Below are positions 1 through 7,178 of a DNA stretch of 64,000 nt, in pieces. A model generated the notes under the pieces. That model did no database searches and had not been told where the DNA came from. It worked only from the letters and a program-made list of their open reading frames with translations. Numbering within the stretch: position 1 is the stretch's first letter; every line of letters begins with the position of its first letter. The stretch comes from UBA4742 sp963785815 (GTDB lineage Bacteria > Actinomycetota > Acidimicrobiia > Acidimicrobiales > Acidimicrobilacustridaceae). The translations under genes were made by a program, and so were the position numbers. The stretch covers positions 496,001-560,000 of the forward strand of contig CAWAWN010000003.1 in NCBI GenBank assembly GCA_963785815.1, in the 5' to 3' direction.

Positions 1-745
1 CCCGGAAGGCGGCGTGGTTCTCGGCCGGCATGGTCAGCTCGAAGCCCTGGTAGCACTGGCTTCGCAGCCACCCCAGCAGCGACTCACGATCGAACGGGCG
101 GCGTTGGGCGGTGCTGCGGGCGAAGCCGCGGGGGTCGGGGTCGCCGGCCGTGTCGGGCTGATCGACCTCGAACCCGGCCGCCTCGAGCAGCTCCAGGTAG
201 GTGCCCGGATCGGGGAACGACCACGGGGCGCCCGGTCCGCCGTGGGCCTGCGAGATGGCGGCCACCCGGGGAGCCAGACGGCAGATGTTGCCGGCCCCAC
301 CCATCTCCAGGCGGAACCAGCCACCCGGTCGCAGCAGCCGGTGCACCTGGGCCAGGTAGCCCGGGTGGTCGGCCATGGGCACCCACTGCATGGCGGCCCG
401 GCTGACCACCCCGTCGAAGGCGGCGTCGTCGACCAGCAGCCGATCGAGGTGCTGGACCGGGCCCTGCACGAACGACTGGTTGGGGCCGGCCACAGACCGG
501 GCCTCGGCCAGCAGCGCCGACTGGGGATCGAGGCCGACCACGTGCCCGTCGGGGACCCGGTCGGCCAGGATGCGGGTGAAGTCCCCTGACCCGCAGCCCA
601 GGTCGAGCAGGCGATCGGTGGGTCGGATCGGGGTGGCGGCCAGGAAGGCGGCGTCGTAGCGGCGGTGGTGGCCGGTGTTGGCCGCGTACGACGCGTCCCA
701 CGACGGCAACCAAGGGGTCCTATTATTTGAGACTGAATCCTTCAT
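1..745 (-). CDS. Class I SAM-dependent methyltransferase (3' end off window)
   Basis: The reverse strand reads an open frame from ATG at 745 to the left edge without a stop, so the C-terminus is missing and about 248 residues are visible. The N-terminal half carries a Rossmann SAM-binding signature: DRLLDLGCGSGDFTRIL (motif I), then VVGLDPQ (acidic end of strand 2), an AFDGVVSRAAMQW stretch (motif IV region) and LLRPGGWFRLEMGG (post-motif). This is the methyltransferase-11/25 pattern. The substrate cannot be inferred. The ribosome-binding site is weak (AGGA about 11 bases upstream). The following 31 bases on the plus strand are AT-richer than the rest of the window and may hold its promoter. 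Confidence 0.8.
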   Translation of the reverse strand, partial: MKDSVSNNRTPWLPSWDASYAANTGHHRRYDAAFLAATPIRPTDRLLDLGCGSGDFTRILADRVPDGHVVGLDPQSALLAEARSVAGPNQSFVQGPVQHLDRLLVDDAAFDGVVSRAAMQWVPMADHPGYLAQVHRLLRPGGWFRLEMGGAGNICRLAPRVAAISQAHGGPGAPWSFPDPGTYLELLEAAGFEVDQPDTAGDPDPRGFARSTAQRRPFDRESLLGWLRSQCYQGFELTMPAENHAAFR

Positions 746-776
746 AGTAGGACATCCTAGCCCATCCTCCCGACGC

Positions 777-815
777 GGCGGCATTGGCTTGCGGAGAGCG
801 CGTGTGGTTGCCGCC
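777..815. repeat. Degenerate 39-bp palindromic (REP-like) element, intergenic copy
   Basis: This 39-base stretch begins GGCGGC and ends GTGTGGTTGCCGCC. Its right arm matches the right arm of the perfect palindrome at 20556-20598 with two mismatches in 20 bases, and the element length is the same, but its left arm has decayed. It lies between the divergent ends of two minus-strand genes. Mobility is inference from similarity only. Confidence 0.45.
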
Positions 816-831
816 TCATCAGTGGGCGGGG

Positions 832-1689
832 TCAGGGGGAGTCGGGGAGGTTCGTCCACCCCCGCCCGTCGCGGCGGCGGTACCAGCCGCTGGCCGCGGT
901 CGTCCCCCCGTCCACCGGGATGATGTGGCCGGTGACGAAGCGGGACCGGTCGCTGGCCAGGAACCGCACGACCTCGCCGTAGTCCTCGGGTTGGCCGAAC
1001 CGGCCCAGCGGCACCCACTGGCGCACCAGGGCCGGGTCGCGCCCGGCCAGCATGGCCTCGGCCGGGGTCTGGAGGGTGTCGGCCAGGTCGGGCGCGATGG
1101 CGTTGACCCGCACGCCGTCGCCGCCCAGCTCGACGGCCAGGCTGCGGGTGAAGGCGTTGATGCCGGCGTTGAAGGCCGAGTAGACGGCGTTGGCCGGGAT
1201 GCCCCGGAACGCCTCCACCGTGGACACGTTGACGATGCTGCCCGATCCCTGGGCCACCATGGCGGGCGCCATGGCCCGGGTGCAGCGCAGCACGTGCTGG
1301 AGGTTGATGGCGTAGAGCTCGTCCCACTGCTCGTCGGACGTCTTGAGGAAGCGCCCGTTGGGTCGGTAGTCGCCGACGTTGTTGACCAGCACGTCGAGTC
1401 GTCCGCCGTCGAGGGCCAATGCGGCCCGGGTCACCTGGTCGACCACCTCGGACGAACGGATGTCGCCCGCCACCGGCACCGCCGATCCGTGTCCCTCGGA
1501 CTGGATCTGCTCGACGGTGGCGGCCAGCGCATCCGGGTCGATGTCGTTGACGACCAGCCGGGCCCCGGCCCGGGCCAGGCACCGGCTGATGCCTCCACCG
1601 ATGCCGCCGGCCCCGCCGGTGACCACGGCCACCTGCCCGGCGAGCTCCCGCCCGCCGTCCCCCGTCTCGGGATCTTCCGAACCTGTCAT
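832..1689 (-). CDS. SDR family oxidoreductase with altered catalytic motif
   Basis: The 285-residue product is a classical short-chain dehydrogenase/reductase. It has a GGAGGIGGGI nucleotide-binding loop near residue 24, a VNDID acidic position favouring NAD(H), an NNVG motif in place of NNAG, and a VTGHIIPVDGG C-terminus. The start at 1689 (MTGSED) is chosen because AGAGG lies 8 bases upstream; an in-frame extension to 1764 has no ribosome-binding site. The active-site YxxxK motif reads YSAFN, so the catalytic Lys is Asn. This may reduce or change activity. The gene stands alone, with 168 bases separating it from the regulator gene upstream. Substrate unknown. Confidence 0.85.
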   Translation of the reverse strand: MTGSEDPETGDGGRELAGQVAVVTGGAGGIGGGISRCLARAGARLVVNDIDPDALAATVEQIQSEGHGSAVPVAGDIRSSEVVDQVTRAALALDGGRLDVLVNNVGDYRPNGRFLKTSDEQWDELYAINLQHVLRCTRAMAPAMVAQGSGSIVNVSTVEAFRGIPANAVYSAFNAGINAFTRSLAVELGGDGVRVNAIAPDLADTLQTPAEAMLAGRDPALVRQWVPLGRFGQPEDYGEVVRFLASDRSRFVTGHIIPVDGGTTAASGWYRRRDGRGWTNLPDSP

Positions 1690-1800
1690 CTGCGCGACCT
1701 CTCTGGGCCCGCTGGGCTGACAGGTTCGGGGAGGGAACGTGCGGGCGGGCGGCGCGGTCGACACTAGCGGTGCCCACCGGGTGGCGATCGGGCCTGTGGC

Positions 1801-1896
1801 CGGCGACGATCAGGCGGGGCGGAGGGCAGTGACCAGCTCGCGGGTGGCCGGCGACGATCAGGCGGGGCGGAGGGCAGCGACCAGATCGCGGGTGGC
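1801..1896. repeat. 48-bp tandem duplication of the SARP gene 3' end
   Basis: Two adjacent 48-base units (1849-1896 and 1801-1848) differ at two positions. The first is the last 13 codons plus stop of the regulator gene; the second repeats those codons and the stop just downstream. Because 48 is a multiple of three, the downstream copy still reads ATRELVTALRPA-stop in the same frame. The gene itself is intact. Confidence 0.85.
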
Positions 1897-2601
1897 CGCG
1901 GTGGGGACGATGCCCAGGTTCTCCCGCAGCACCTTGGCCAGCTCGTCGAACTGGCGCAGGGCCTCCCCGGCGTTGCCCTCGGCCAGGTGGGCCCGGATCA
2001 CCGCTCGGTGCGCGCTCTCGCGCAGCGGCTCGGCCCGGACCGCGGCGAGGCCCGCCTCGATGGCCAGCCCGTGCCGCGCGAGGGTGGACAGGCGGGTGCA
2101 CAGGGCCTCGAGGCTGTGCAGCCGGATCTGGCGGAGCCGCTCCCGCTCGAGCAGCACCCAGTCGTCGTACCACTCGGGCAGCAGCTCGTCGCTCAACCCG
2201 TCGGGGCTGGTGGCGGGGTCGATCTCGGCCGTGGGGTCCTCGGTCAGCTGGTGGGCGCGGGCCACCATGGCGTCGAGGTCGATCTCCACCGTCGGGCCCA
2301 GCTTCAGGTAGCTGCCCTGGCTCACGACCAGATCCCGATCGACGCGACGCGCCTTCCACAGCGCGGTGCGCAGGTTGGCCGCGGCCCGCTCCTCGGGGCT
2401 GTCGAGCCAGAGGGTGCCGGCCACCGTGGTGCGGTGCTGGGGGCGGCTGCGCAGGGCCAGGAAGGCCAGCACCCGGGCCACGTTGGTGGGCACGTTGACG
2501 GCGCGGTCGTCGTGGCGCAGCTCGAAGCCGTTGAGCAGGTTCAACTGGGTTGGTGCCGCCGCCTCGAGGCAAAGAGGTGGTGCAGGGACTGACCTCGCCA
2601 T
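1858..2601 (-). CDS. SARP-type transcriptional regulator (winged helix + BTAD)
   Basis: The 247-residue product has the small SARP/AfsR architecture. An OmpR-like winged-helix domain occupies about residues 15-105 (LNLLNGFELRHDDRAV, then RVLAFLALR and ANLRTALWKARR), and a bacterial transcriptional activation domain of TPR-like helices occupies about 125-245 (LLPEWYDDWVLLERERLRQ, ESAHRAVIRAHLAEGN). Such proteins bind direct repeats and activate nearby clusters; no ATPase domain is attached. ATG at 2601 is chosen because AGGGAAG lies just upstream; the longer frame to 2727 lacks support. It is transcribed away from the injection-system genes, about 560 bases before them, and is the only regulator in this part of the window. 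A role in controlling the cluster is inferred from position. Confidence 0.88.
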   Translation of the reverse strand: MARSVPAPPLCLEAAAPTQLNLLNGFELRHDDRAVNVPTNVARVLAFLALRSRPQHRTTVAGTLWLDSPEERAAANLRTALWKARRVDRDLVVSQGSYLKLGPTVEIDLDAMVARAHQLTEDPTAEIDPATSPDGLSDELLPEWYDDWVLLERERLRQIRLHSLEALCTRLSTLARHGLAIEAGLAAVRAEPLRESAHRAVIRAHLAEGNAGEALRQFDELAKVLRENLGIVPTAATRDLVAALRPA

Positions 2602-2711
2602 GGCTTCCCTTGCCGCTGTGGTCGGCCGCCACCGGCCGACGATGCTCGCCGCCTGATTCGACCACCCGAGGGACCGCTTGGCAAGGGGCAGTCGCGGCGC
2701 GTGGCGGCACC

Positions 2712-2751
2712 GGCGGCGATGACGCACCGAAACGGTGGGGTGGTTGCCGCC
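2712..2751. repeat. Possible weak relative of the 39-43 bp palindromic element
   Basis: This 40-base stretch starts GGCGGC and ends GGGGTGGTTGCCGCC, sharing the outer ends and the TGGTTGCCGCC right terminus with the elements at 777 and 20556. The centre is dissimilar. It lies in the gap between the small protein gene and the SARP gene. This is the weakest member of the set. Confidence 0.25.
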
Positions 2752-2772
2752 GTTCGGGGATGCCGGCCGCGC

Positions 2773-2979
2773 TCAGCTCGGGCGCACGTGCTCCTCGAGC
2801 CAGCGACGCGTCTCGGCCACGACCTCGTCGATGCTGGCCGCGGTGGCCACCGGGGCGTCCTCCGCCTCCACGTCGTGGCGACCGACCAGGCGGGCGCGCA
2901 GGCCCCGCTCGGGGTCGTCGTCCTCGGTCCAGACCCGGATGATCAGCACTCCAGCCGGGCTCCCGGGCGGATGCGTCAT
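2773..2979 (-). CDS. Conserved small protein of unknown function
   Basis: The 68-residue product runs MTHPPGSPAG, VLIIRVWTED, then an RARLVGRHDVE strand region and an acidic C-terminal helix (SIDEVVAETRRWLEEH). The pattern of two beta strands, a third strand and one helix suggests a small alpha/beta fold. Codon usage is strongly third-position GC, and the frame shows better amino-acid composition than its alternatives. The start is uncertain because the ribosome-binding site is poor. It lies upstream of and co-directional with the SARP gene and divergent from the injection-system cluster, so it may belong to the regulatory end of that cluster. Function not recognised. Confidence 0.6.
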   Translation of the reverse strand: MTHPPGSPAGVLIIRVWTEDDDPERGLRARLVGRHDVEAEDAPVATAASIDEVVAETRRWLEEHVRPS

Positions 2980-3165
2980 GCGCTCATGGTCGATGCCTGC
3001 CGTCACTGGAGCGTCACTCCCTCGTCGCCCTCGAGCCACCCCCTCGACATCTTCGACCTCGGGGTGCCCGGTTCCCATAGGTCGTTCGGCTCCGGGTGCC
3101 GACGGCGCGGCCCACCCGGTGGGGGTCATCCGGCCCCCACCCGTTGACACGGCGGTGATGGCGGG

Positions 3166-3774
3166 TTGACGACGGCCGTCGACACTCTCGCGGTGGCTGG
3201 GTTCAAGAGCGTAGGGGCGGTGGGCAAGAGCATCGAGGCGCTGCTCAACGACGCCTTCATCGACGAGCCCCCGGTCGACAGCTACACCACCACCGCACTC
3301 CTCGTGCGCAGCGACGACCTCGAGCGCGGCGCCACCACCCAGCTGGTGCTGCCGGCCCTGTCGATCCTGCTGTACCGCGTCGACTTCAACAAGACGATGC
3401 GCGCCAGCTGGTCGTCGCTCGGCTCGGTGGACGGCTACGCCCACCTGCCCCTCGACCTGCACTTCCTGCTCACGGCCTGGGCCGACAACGCCGAGCACGA
3501 GCACCAGATCATCGGCCGCGCCCTCCAGGCCATCGAGACGGTGGGCGCCCTGTCGGGCCCGCTGCTGTACCCGTCGGGGGACTGGGACGCCGGCGAGGCC
3601 GTGCAGCTCTACCTGGAGGACATGGCCACCGACGACCTCATGCGCACCTTCGACGCCCTGCAGTGCGACTTCCGCCTGAGCGTCCCCTACATCGCCCGGG
3701 TCGTGGTGGTGTCCGGGCTCGACGCCGTCCCGCCGGTGGACGTCACCACGGTGGTGAGCGGGATGGCGCCGTGA
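3166..3774 (+). CDS. eCIS terminator/cap protein, DUF4255 (Pvc16/Afp16-like)
   Basis: This 202-residue protein has DUF4255 features: a helical N-terminus (KSIEALLNDAFID), a central LSILLYRVDFNKTMRA strand pair, LPLDLHFLLTAWADN, then EHQIIGRALQAIE and a final LSVPYIARVVVVSG strand. In Afp and PVC particles this family caps tube and sheath at the end distal to the baseplate. It is the first gene of the plus-strand structural block, and its stop overlaps the GTG of the next gene (GTGA). The start is uncertain: TTG at 3166 is the earliest start after an in-frame stop, and GTG at 3193 is the alternative; neither has a strong ribosome-binding site. Confidence 0.85.
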   Translation: MTTAVDTLAVAGFKSVGAVGKSIEALLNDAFIDEPPVDSYTTTALLVRSDDLERGATTQLVLPALSILLYRVDFNKTMRASWSSLGSVDGYAHLPLDLHFLLTAWADNAEHEHQIIGRALQAIETVGALSGPLLYPSGDWDAGEAVQLYLEDMATDDLMRTFDALQCDFRLSVPYIARVVVVSGLDAVPPVDVTTVVSGMAP

Positions 3775-4646
3775 GCGTCAACCAGGTCCTGGCCGCCCGG
3801 TGGACCGAGCAGGTGGTGCGCCTGGCCATCGGGATCGAGCCGGTGGACGGGTTGGGCCGGGGCGGGCCGCTGCCCGACCTGCAGGTGGCGCTCGAGCGCG
3901 TGCCGCGGCCCCACCCCGTGCCGGTGGGCGCCGGTGACCTGGGCGACTACCAGGTGGGGATCGACCTGCCGGCGGTGACCCGGAGTCGCAGCGGCCGCTT
4001 CGCCGTCACCTACCTGGTGGCCGACCTGGCCTCACCGACCACGGTGCGGATCTTCGATCCCGGCCGGCGCTTCGTGCCCCGACGCCTGGCCATCCCCGTA
4101 CCCACCGAGGCCCAGGTGATCGCCCAGGAGCAGGCCCACACAGCCAACCCCTGGCCGCCGGTGGTGAGCCGGGCCTTCCGGCCCTGGCTCCACGCCGGCG
4201 CGGCCTACGGCACCCAGGCCGGTGCGACCGTCATCCGGGGCCGGGCCGTGCACGCCGATGCCACCCCGGCGCGTTGGTGCCGGGTCCACGCCACCGACGC
4301 CGAGCAGGGCACGCCGCTGGGGTGGGCCCACGGCGACGACCGCGGCGAGTTCCTGCTGGTGCTCGTGTCCAGCGACGCCCAGCTGGTCAACCCGTCCTCC
4401 TCGGACCTGGCGGTGGCGGTGTCGGTCCGGGCCCGGCCGGTGCCGGTCACCCCGAACACGCCGGCCGAGTCCACCGCCGATCCGCTGTGGGACCTGGTGG
4501 TCGAGACGCTGCCCAGCCCCGGCGCGCCCGACCCGGTGTCGAACGGGCGCACGGATCCGGCCGGCTTCACCGCCGGGGCCACCGCCACCCTCGTCGTGAC
4601 CAAGGGCCGCGTCACCCGACCGGCCACCCCCTTCGTCGTGTCCTAG
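3771..4646 (+). CDS. eCIS-associated beta-rich protein of unknown function
   Basis: The 291-residue product starts at GTG 3771, overlapping the preceding stop. The first ~120 residues look like a strand-rich domain (GDYQVGIDLP, SGRFAVTYLVADL, TTVRIFDPGRRFVPRRL). Residues ~145-210 resemble a carboxypeptidase-regulatory/Ig-like repeat (ATVIRGRAVH, RWCRVHATDA, GDDRGEFLLVLVSS). No catalytic motif, signal peptide or membrane segment is visible. It sits between the cap protein and the first sheath, so a structural or assembly role in the particle's distal end is inferred. It is separated from sheath 1 by 95 bases and ends before an independent ribosome-binding site. Confidence 0.7.
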   Translation: MSVNQVLAARWTEQVVRLAIGIEPVDGLGRGGPLPDLQVALERVPRPHPVPVGAGDLGDYQVGIDLPAVTRSRSGRFAVTYLVADLASPTTVRIFDPGRRFVPRRLAIPVPTEAQVIAQEQAHTANPWPPVVSRAFRPWLHAGAAYGTQAGATVIRGRAVHADATPARWCRVHATDAEQGTPLGWAHGDDRGEFLLVLVSSDAQLVNPSSSDLAVAVSVRARPVPVTPNTPAESTADPLWDLVVETLPSPGAPDPVSNGRTDPAGFTAGATATLVVTKGRVTRPATPFVVS

Positions 4647-4741
4647 CCACCGACCACGCGCCGCTCGCACCGCGCCCGCCGACCGCAGCCCCGCAGTCCC
4701 GAGTCAGCCGTACCGAACCAACCGTCCGTGGAAGGAGCCCC

Positions 4742-6592
4742 ATGCCCGAGTACCTCGCCCCAGGTGTGTTCGTCGAGGAGGTCAGCTATCGGGCCAAGTC
4801 GATCGAGGGGGTGCCCACCAGCACCACCGGTTTCGTCGGCCTCGCGCCCTTCGGGCCGGTGCAGTACCCCGGCGGGCCGGTGACCAACGAGCCGCGCCTG
4901 GTCACCAGCTTCCCCGAGTTCGAGCGGACCTACGGCAAGCTCGACCCGCTGGTGATCGGCGGCGACCAACGCCTGCCCTACCTGGCCTACGCGGCCCGGT
5001 CCTTCTTCCTCAACGGGGGCCAGCGCCTGTACATCTCGCGCGTCTACGTCCCCACCGAGGGCGACGCCACGTCGGGCCTGGCCTCGGTGGCGGTGCCCAT
5101 CCCCACCCCAACGGCCTCCACCGCCACCTGGCGGGCCCGCTGGCCGGGGAGCATGGGCAACGTGGCCGTGCAGACGTCGGTCACGCGGTCGCGTGACGTG
5201 GCTCGACACACCGGCCTGGTGCCCTACGCCAACATGGCCCGCGAGGGCTCGATCGTCGAGGTGGTGCCCAGCCCGGGACCGCTGCCGGCCATCGACAGCT
5301 CCCTGGATCCCGACCACCTGCGCATCGTCGGCTTCAACCCGGACGGCACGCAGAGCTTCACCAAGGCCGACGGCACCTCGGCGCCCCCGGCGGTGGGCGA
5401 CCTGCTGTCGATCATCGAGCTGAGCGTGCTGGTGCTGGTGGACGACGACCGCTCGGACGCCTCGTCGCGCCTGGGCACCGACCCGAGCCACCTGCGCTTC
5501 GTGGGCAAGATCCTGGCCCTCGACCACCCCGAGGACCAGGACTGGGTGGTGTGGCTCGACTACGACTTCGACACCATCCCCGGCGCCAACGCCATCCACC
5601 TGCTGGTGGGGTTGGTGGGCGCGTCGGCCCCCGGCCTGAAGGTGCGCCTCACCGGCGGCGACGACGGGGCCATGGCCGGTGCCGACGAATTCAACGGGCA
5701 GGTGGCCGACCCCGACATCGTGACCGAGAAGGCCACCGGCCTCCAGGCCCTGGGCGAGATCGACGACATCGCCATCGAGGCCATCCCCGACGCCGCCGAC
5801 ATGGACCCGGACGAGCAGCTGGTCACGGCCGGCTACCTCATCGCCCACTGCGAGGAGTGCCGCTACCGGTTCGGCATCATCGACGGGCCGCCGGGCTCGT
5901 CGGTGAACGACATCCGCTCCTTCCGGGGCAACTACGACTCCACCTACGCCGCCATCTACCACCCCTGGCTGGAGATCCTCGACCCCAACCAGTCGGTGAC
6001 CCAGGGCGCGCCGCCCCAGGTCCTGCACATCCCGCCCTCGGGGGCCATGGCCGGCATCTACGGCCGCACCGACGTGGAGCGGGGCGTGTTCAAGGCCCCG
6101 GCCAACGAGGTGGTGTACGGGCTCACCCAGTTCGAGTCGAACATCAACCAGGGCCGCGACGAGGTGCTCAACCCCGAGGGCATCAACGCCCTGCGCTTCT
6201 TCCCCGACCGGGGCAACCGGGTGTGGGGGGCGCGCACGCTGAGCTCGGACCCCGAGTGGACCTACATCAACGTGCGCCGGTTGTTCATCTTCCTGGAGCA
6301 CTCCATCGACAAGGCCACCCAGTGGGCGGTGTTCGAGCCCAACAACGAGTCGCTGTGGCGCAACGTGGCCCAGTCGGTGAAGGACTTCCTGGAGGTGCAG
6401 TGGCGGGCCGGCGCCCTGCTGGGCTCGAGCGCCGACCAGGCCTACTTCGTGCGCTGCGACCGCTCGACGATGACCCAGAACGACCTCGACAACGGTCGGC
6501 TGATCTGCCTCATCGGCGTAGCCCCCACCCGTCCAGCCGAGTTCGTCATCTTCCGGATCGGCCAGTGGACGGCCGACGCCACGACCTCGTGA
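4742..6592 (+). CDS. Contractile tail sheath protein 1
   Basis: The 616-residue protein begins MPEYLAPGVFVEEVSYRAK, the typical N-terminal arm of contractile sheaths, and ends with the conserved sheath C-terminal domain: VWGARTLSSDPEWTYINVRR, FLEHSIDKATQWAVFEPN, WRAGALLGSSADQAYFVRC and LICLIGVAPTRPAEFVIF. In phage and eCIS particles this protein polymerises around the tube and contracts to drive injection. AAGGAG lies 5 bases before ATG 4742, which excludes the longer open frame from 4274. The middle (about residues 130-330) is an insertion that probably decorates the outer surface. Tube 1 follows after 87 bases. Confidence 0.95.
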   Translation: MPEYLAPGVFVEEVSYRAKSIEGVPTSTTGFVGLAPFGPVQYPGGPVTNEPRLVTSFPEFERTYGKLDPLVIGGDQRLPYLAYAARSFFLNGGQRLYISRVYVPTEGDATSGLASVAVPIPTPTASTATWRARWPGSMGNVAVQTSVTRSRDVARHTGLVPYANMAREGSIVEVVPSPGPLPAIDSSLDPDHLRIVGFNPDGTQSFTKADGTSAPPAVGDLLSIIELSVLVLVDDDRSDASSRLGTDPSHLRFVGKILALDHPEDQDWVVWLDYDFDTIPGANAIHLLVGLVGASAPGLKVRLTGGDDGAMAGADEFNGQVADPDIVTEKATGLQALGEIDDIAIEAIPDAADMDPDEQLVTAGYLIAHCEECRYRFGIIDGPPGSSVNDIRSFRGNYDSTYAAIYHPWLEILDPNQSVTQGAPPQVLHIPPSGAMAGIYGRTDVERGVFKAPANEVVYGLTQFESNINQGRDEVLNPEGINALRFFPDRGNRVWGARTLSSDPEWTYINVRRLFIFLEHSIDKATQWAVFEPNNESLWRNVAQSVKDFLEVQWRAGALLGSSADQAYFVRCDRSTMTQNDLDNGRLICLIGVAPTRPAEFVIFRIGQWTADATTS

Positions 6593-6679
6593 GCGACGGC
6601 GTGATCCGACCATCCGACCCCGACCCATCGGCTCGGCCGATGCGACCGACGCGACAGATCCGAGAGAGAGGACACCGAC

Positions 6680-7132
6680 GTGGCCACACCGCGTGACAAC
6701 CCCTACGGGGCGTTCAACTTCATGGTCCAGTTCGGTGACGTGGCCGGCGGCGGCCCCATCGACGGCGGCTTCTCGGACGTGTCGGGGCTCGGCAACGAGA
6801 TCAACTACTCCGAGTACCGGGAGGGCACGGCCAAGGTCAACACCGTGACCAAGGTGCCCAACACGAACAAGCTCGACGAGGTCACGCTCAAGCGCGGGCT
6901 GGTCGGTTCCACCGACATCTTCACCTGGTTGTCGGCCGTGCGCGACGGCGCCTACCAACCGCGCACGGTCACCATCGTGATGCTCGACGAGGGCCGCAAC
7001 GAGGTGCTGAGCCTGGTGCTCAAGAACGCGCAGCCCAAGAAGTGGGTGGGCCCGACCCTGGCCGCCAAGGGTGGGGGCGAGGTGGCCATGGAGGAGCTCC
7101 ACCTGGTCCACGAGGGCATCACCTACCAGTGA
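6680..7132 (+). CDS. Inner tube protein 1 (gp19/Hcp-like)
   Basis: The 150-residue product has the length and motifs of phage-type tail tube proteins: MATPRDNPYGAFNFMVQFGD at the start, GGFSDVSGLGNEINYSEYRE, LDEVTLKRGLVGSTDIFTWL, and a C-terminal MEELHLVHEGI strand. These proteins stack as hexameric rings to form the rigid tube inside the sheath. The start is GTG with GAGAGAGGA upstream. It directly follows sheath 1 and is probably its matching tube subunit. Full family length, no anomaly seen. Confidence 0.95.
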   Translation: MATPRDNPYGAFNFMVQFGDVAGGGPIDGGFSDVSGLGNEINYSEYREGTAKVNTVTKVPNTNKLDEVTLKRGLVGSTDIFTWLSAVRDGAYQPRTVTIVMLDEGRNEVLSLVLKNAQPKKWVGPTLAAKGGGEVAMEELHLVHEGITYQ

Positions 7133-7178
7133 TCCAGCCCGTCGCCGACCTCCTCGTCCCGCCGCGGATGGCTCCGTC

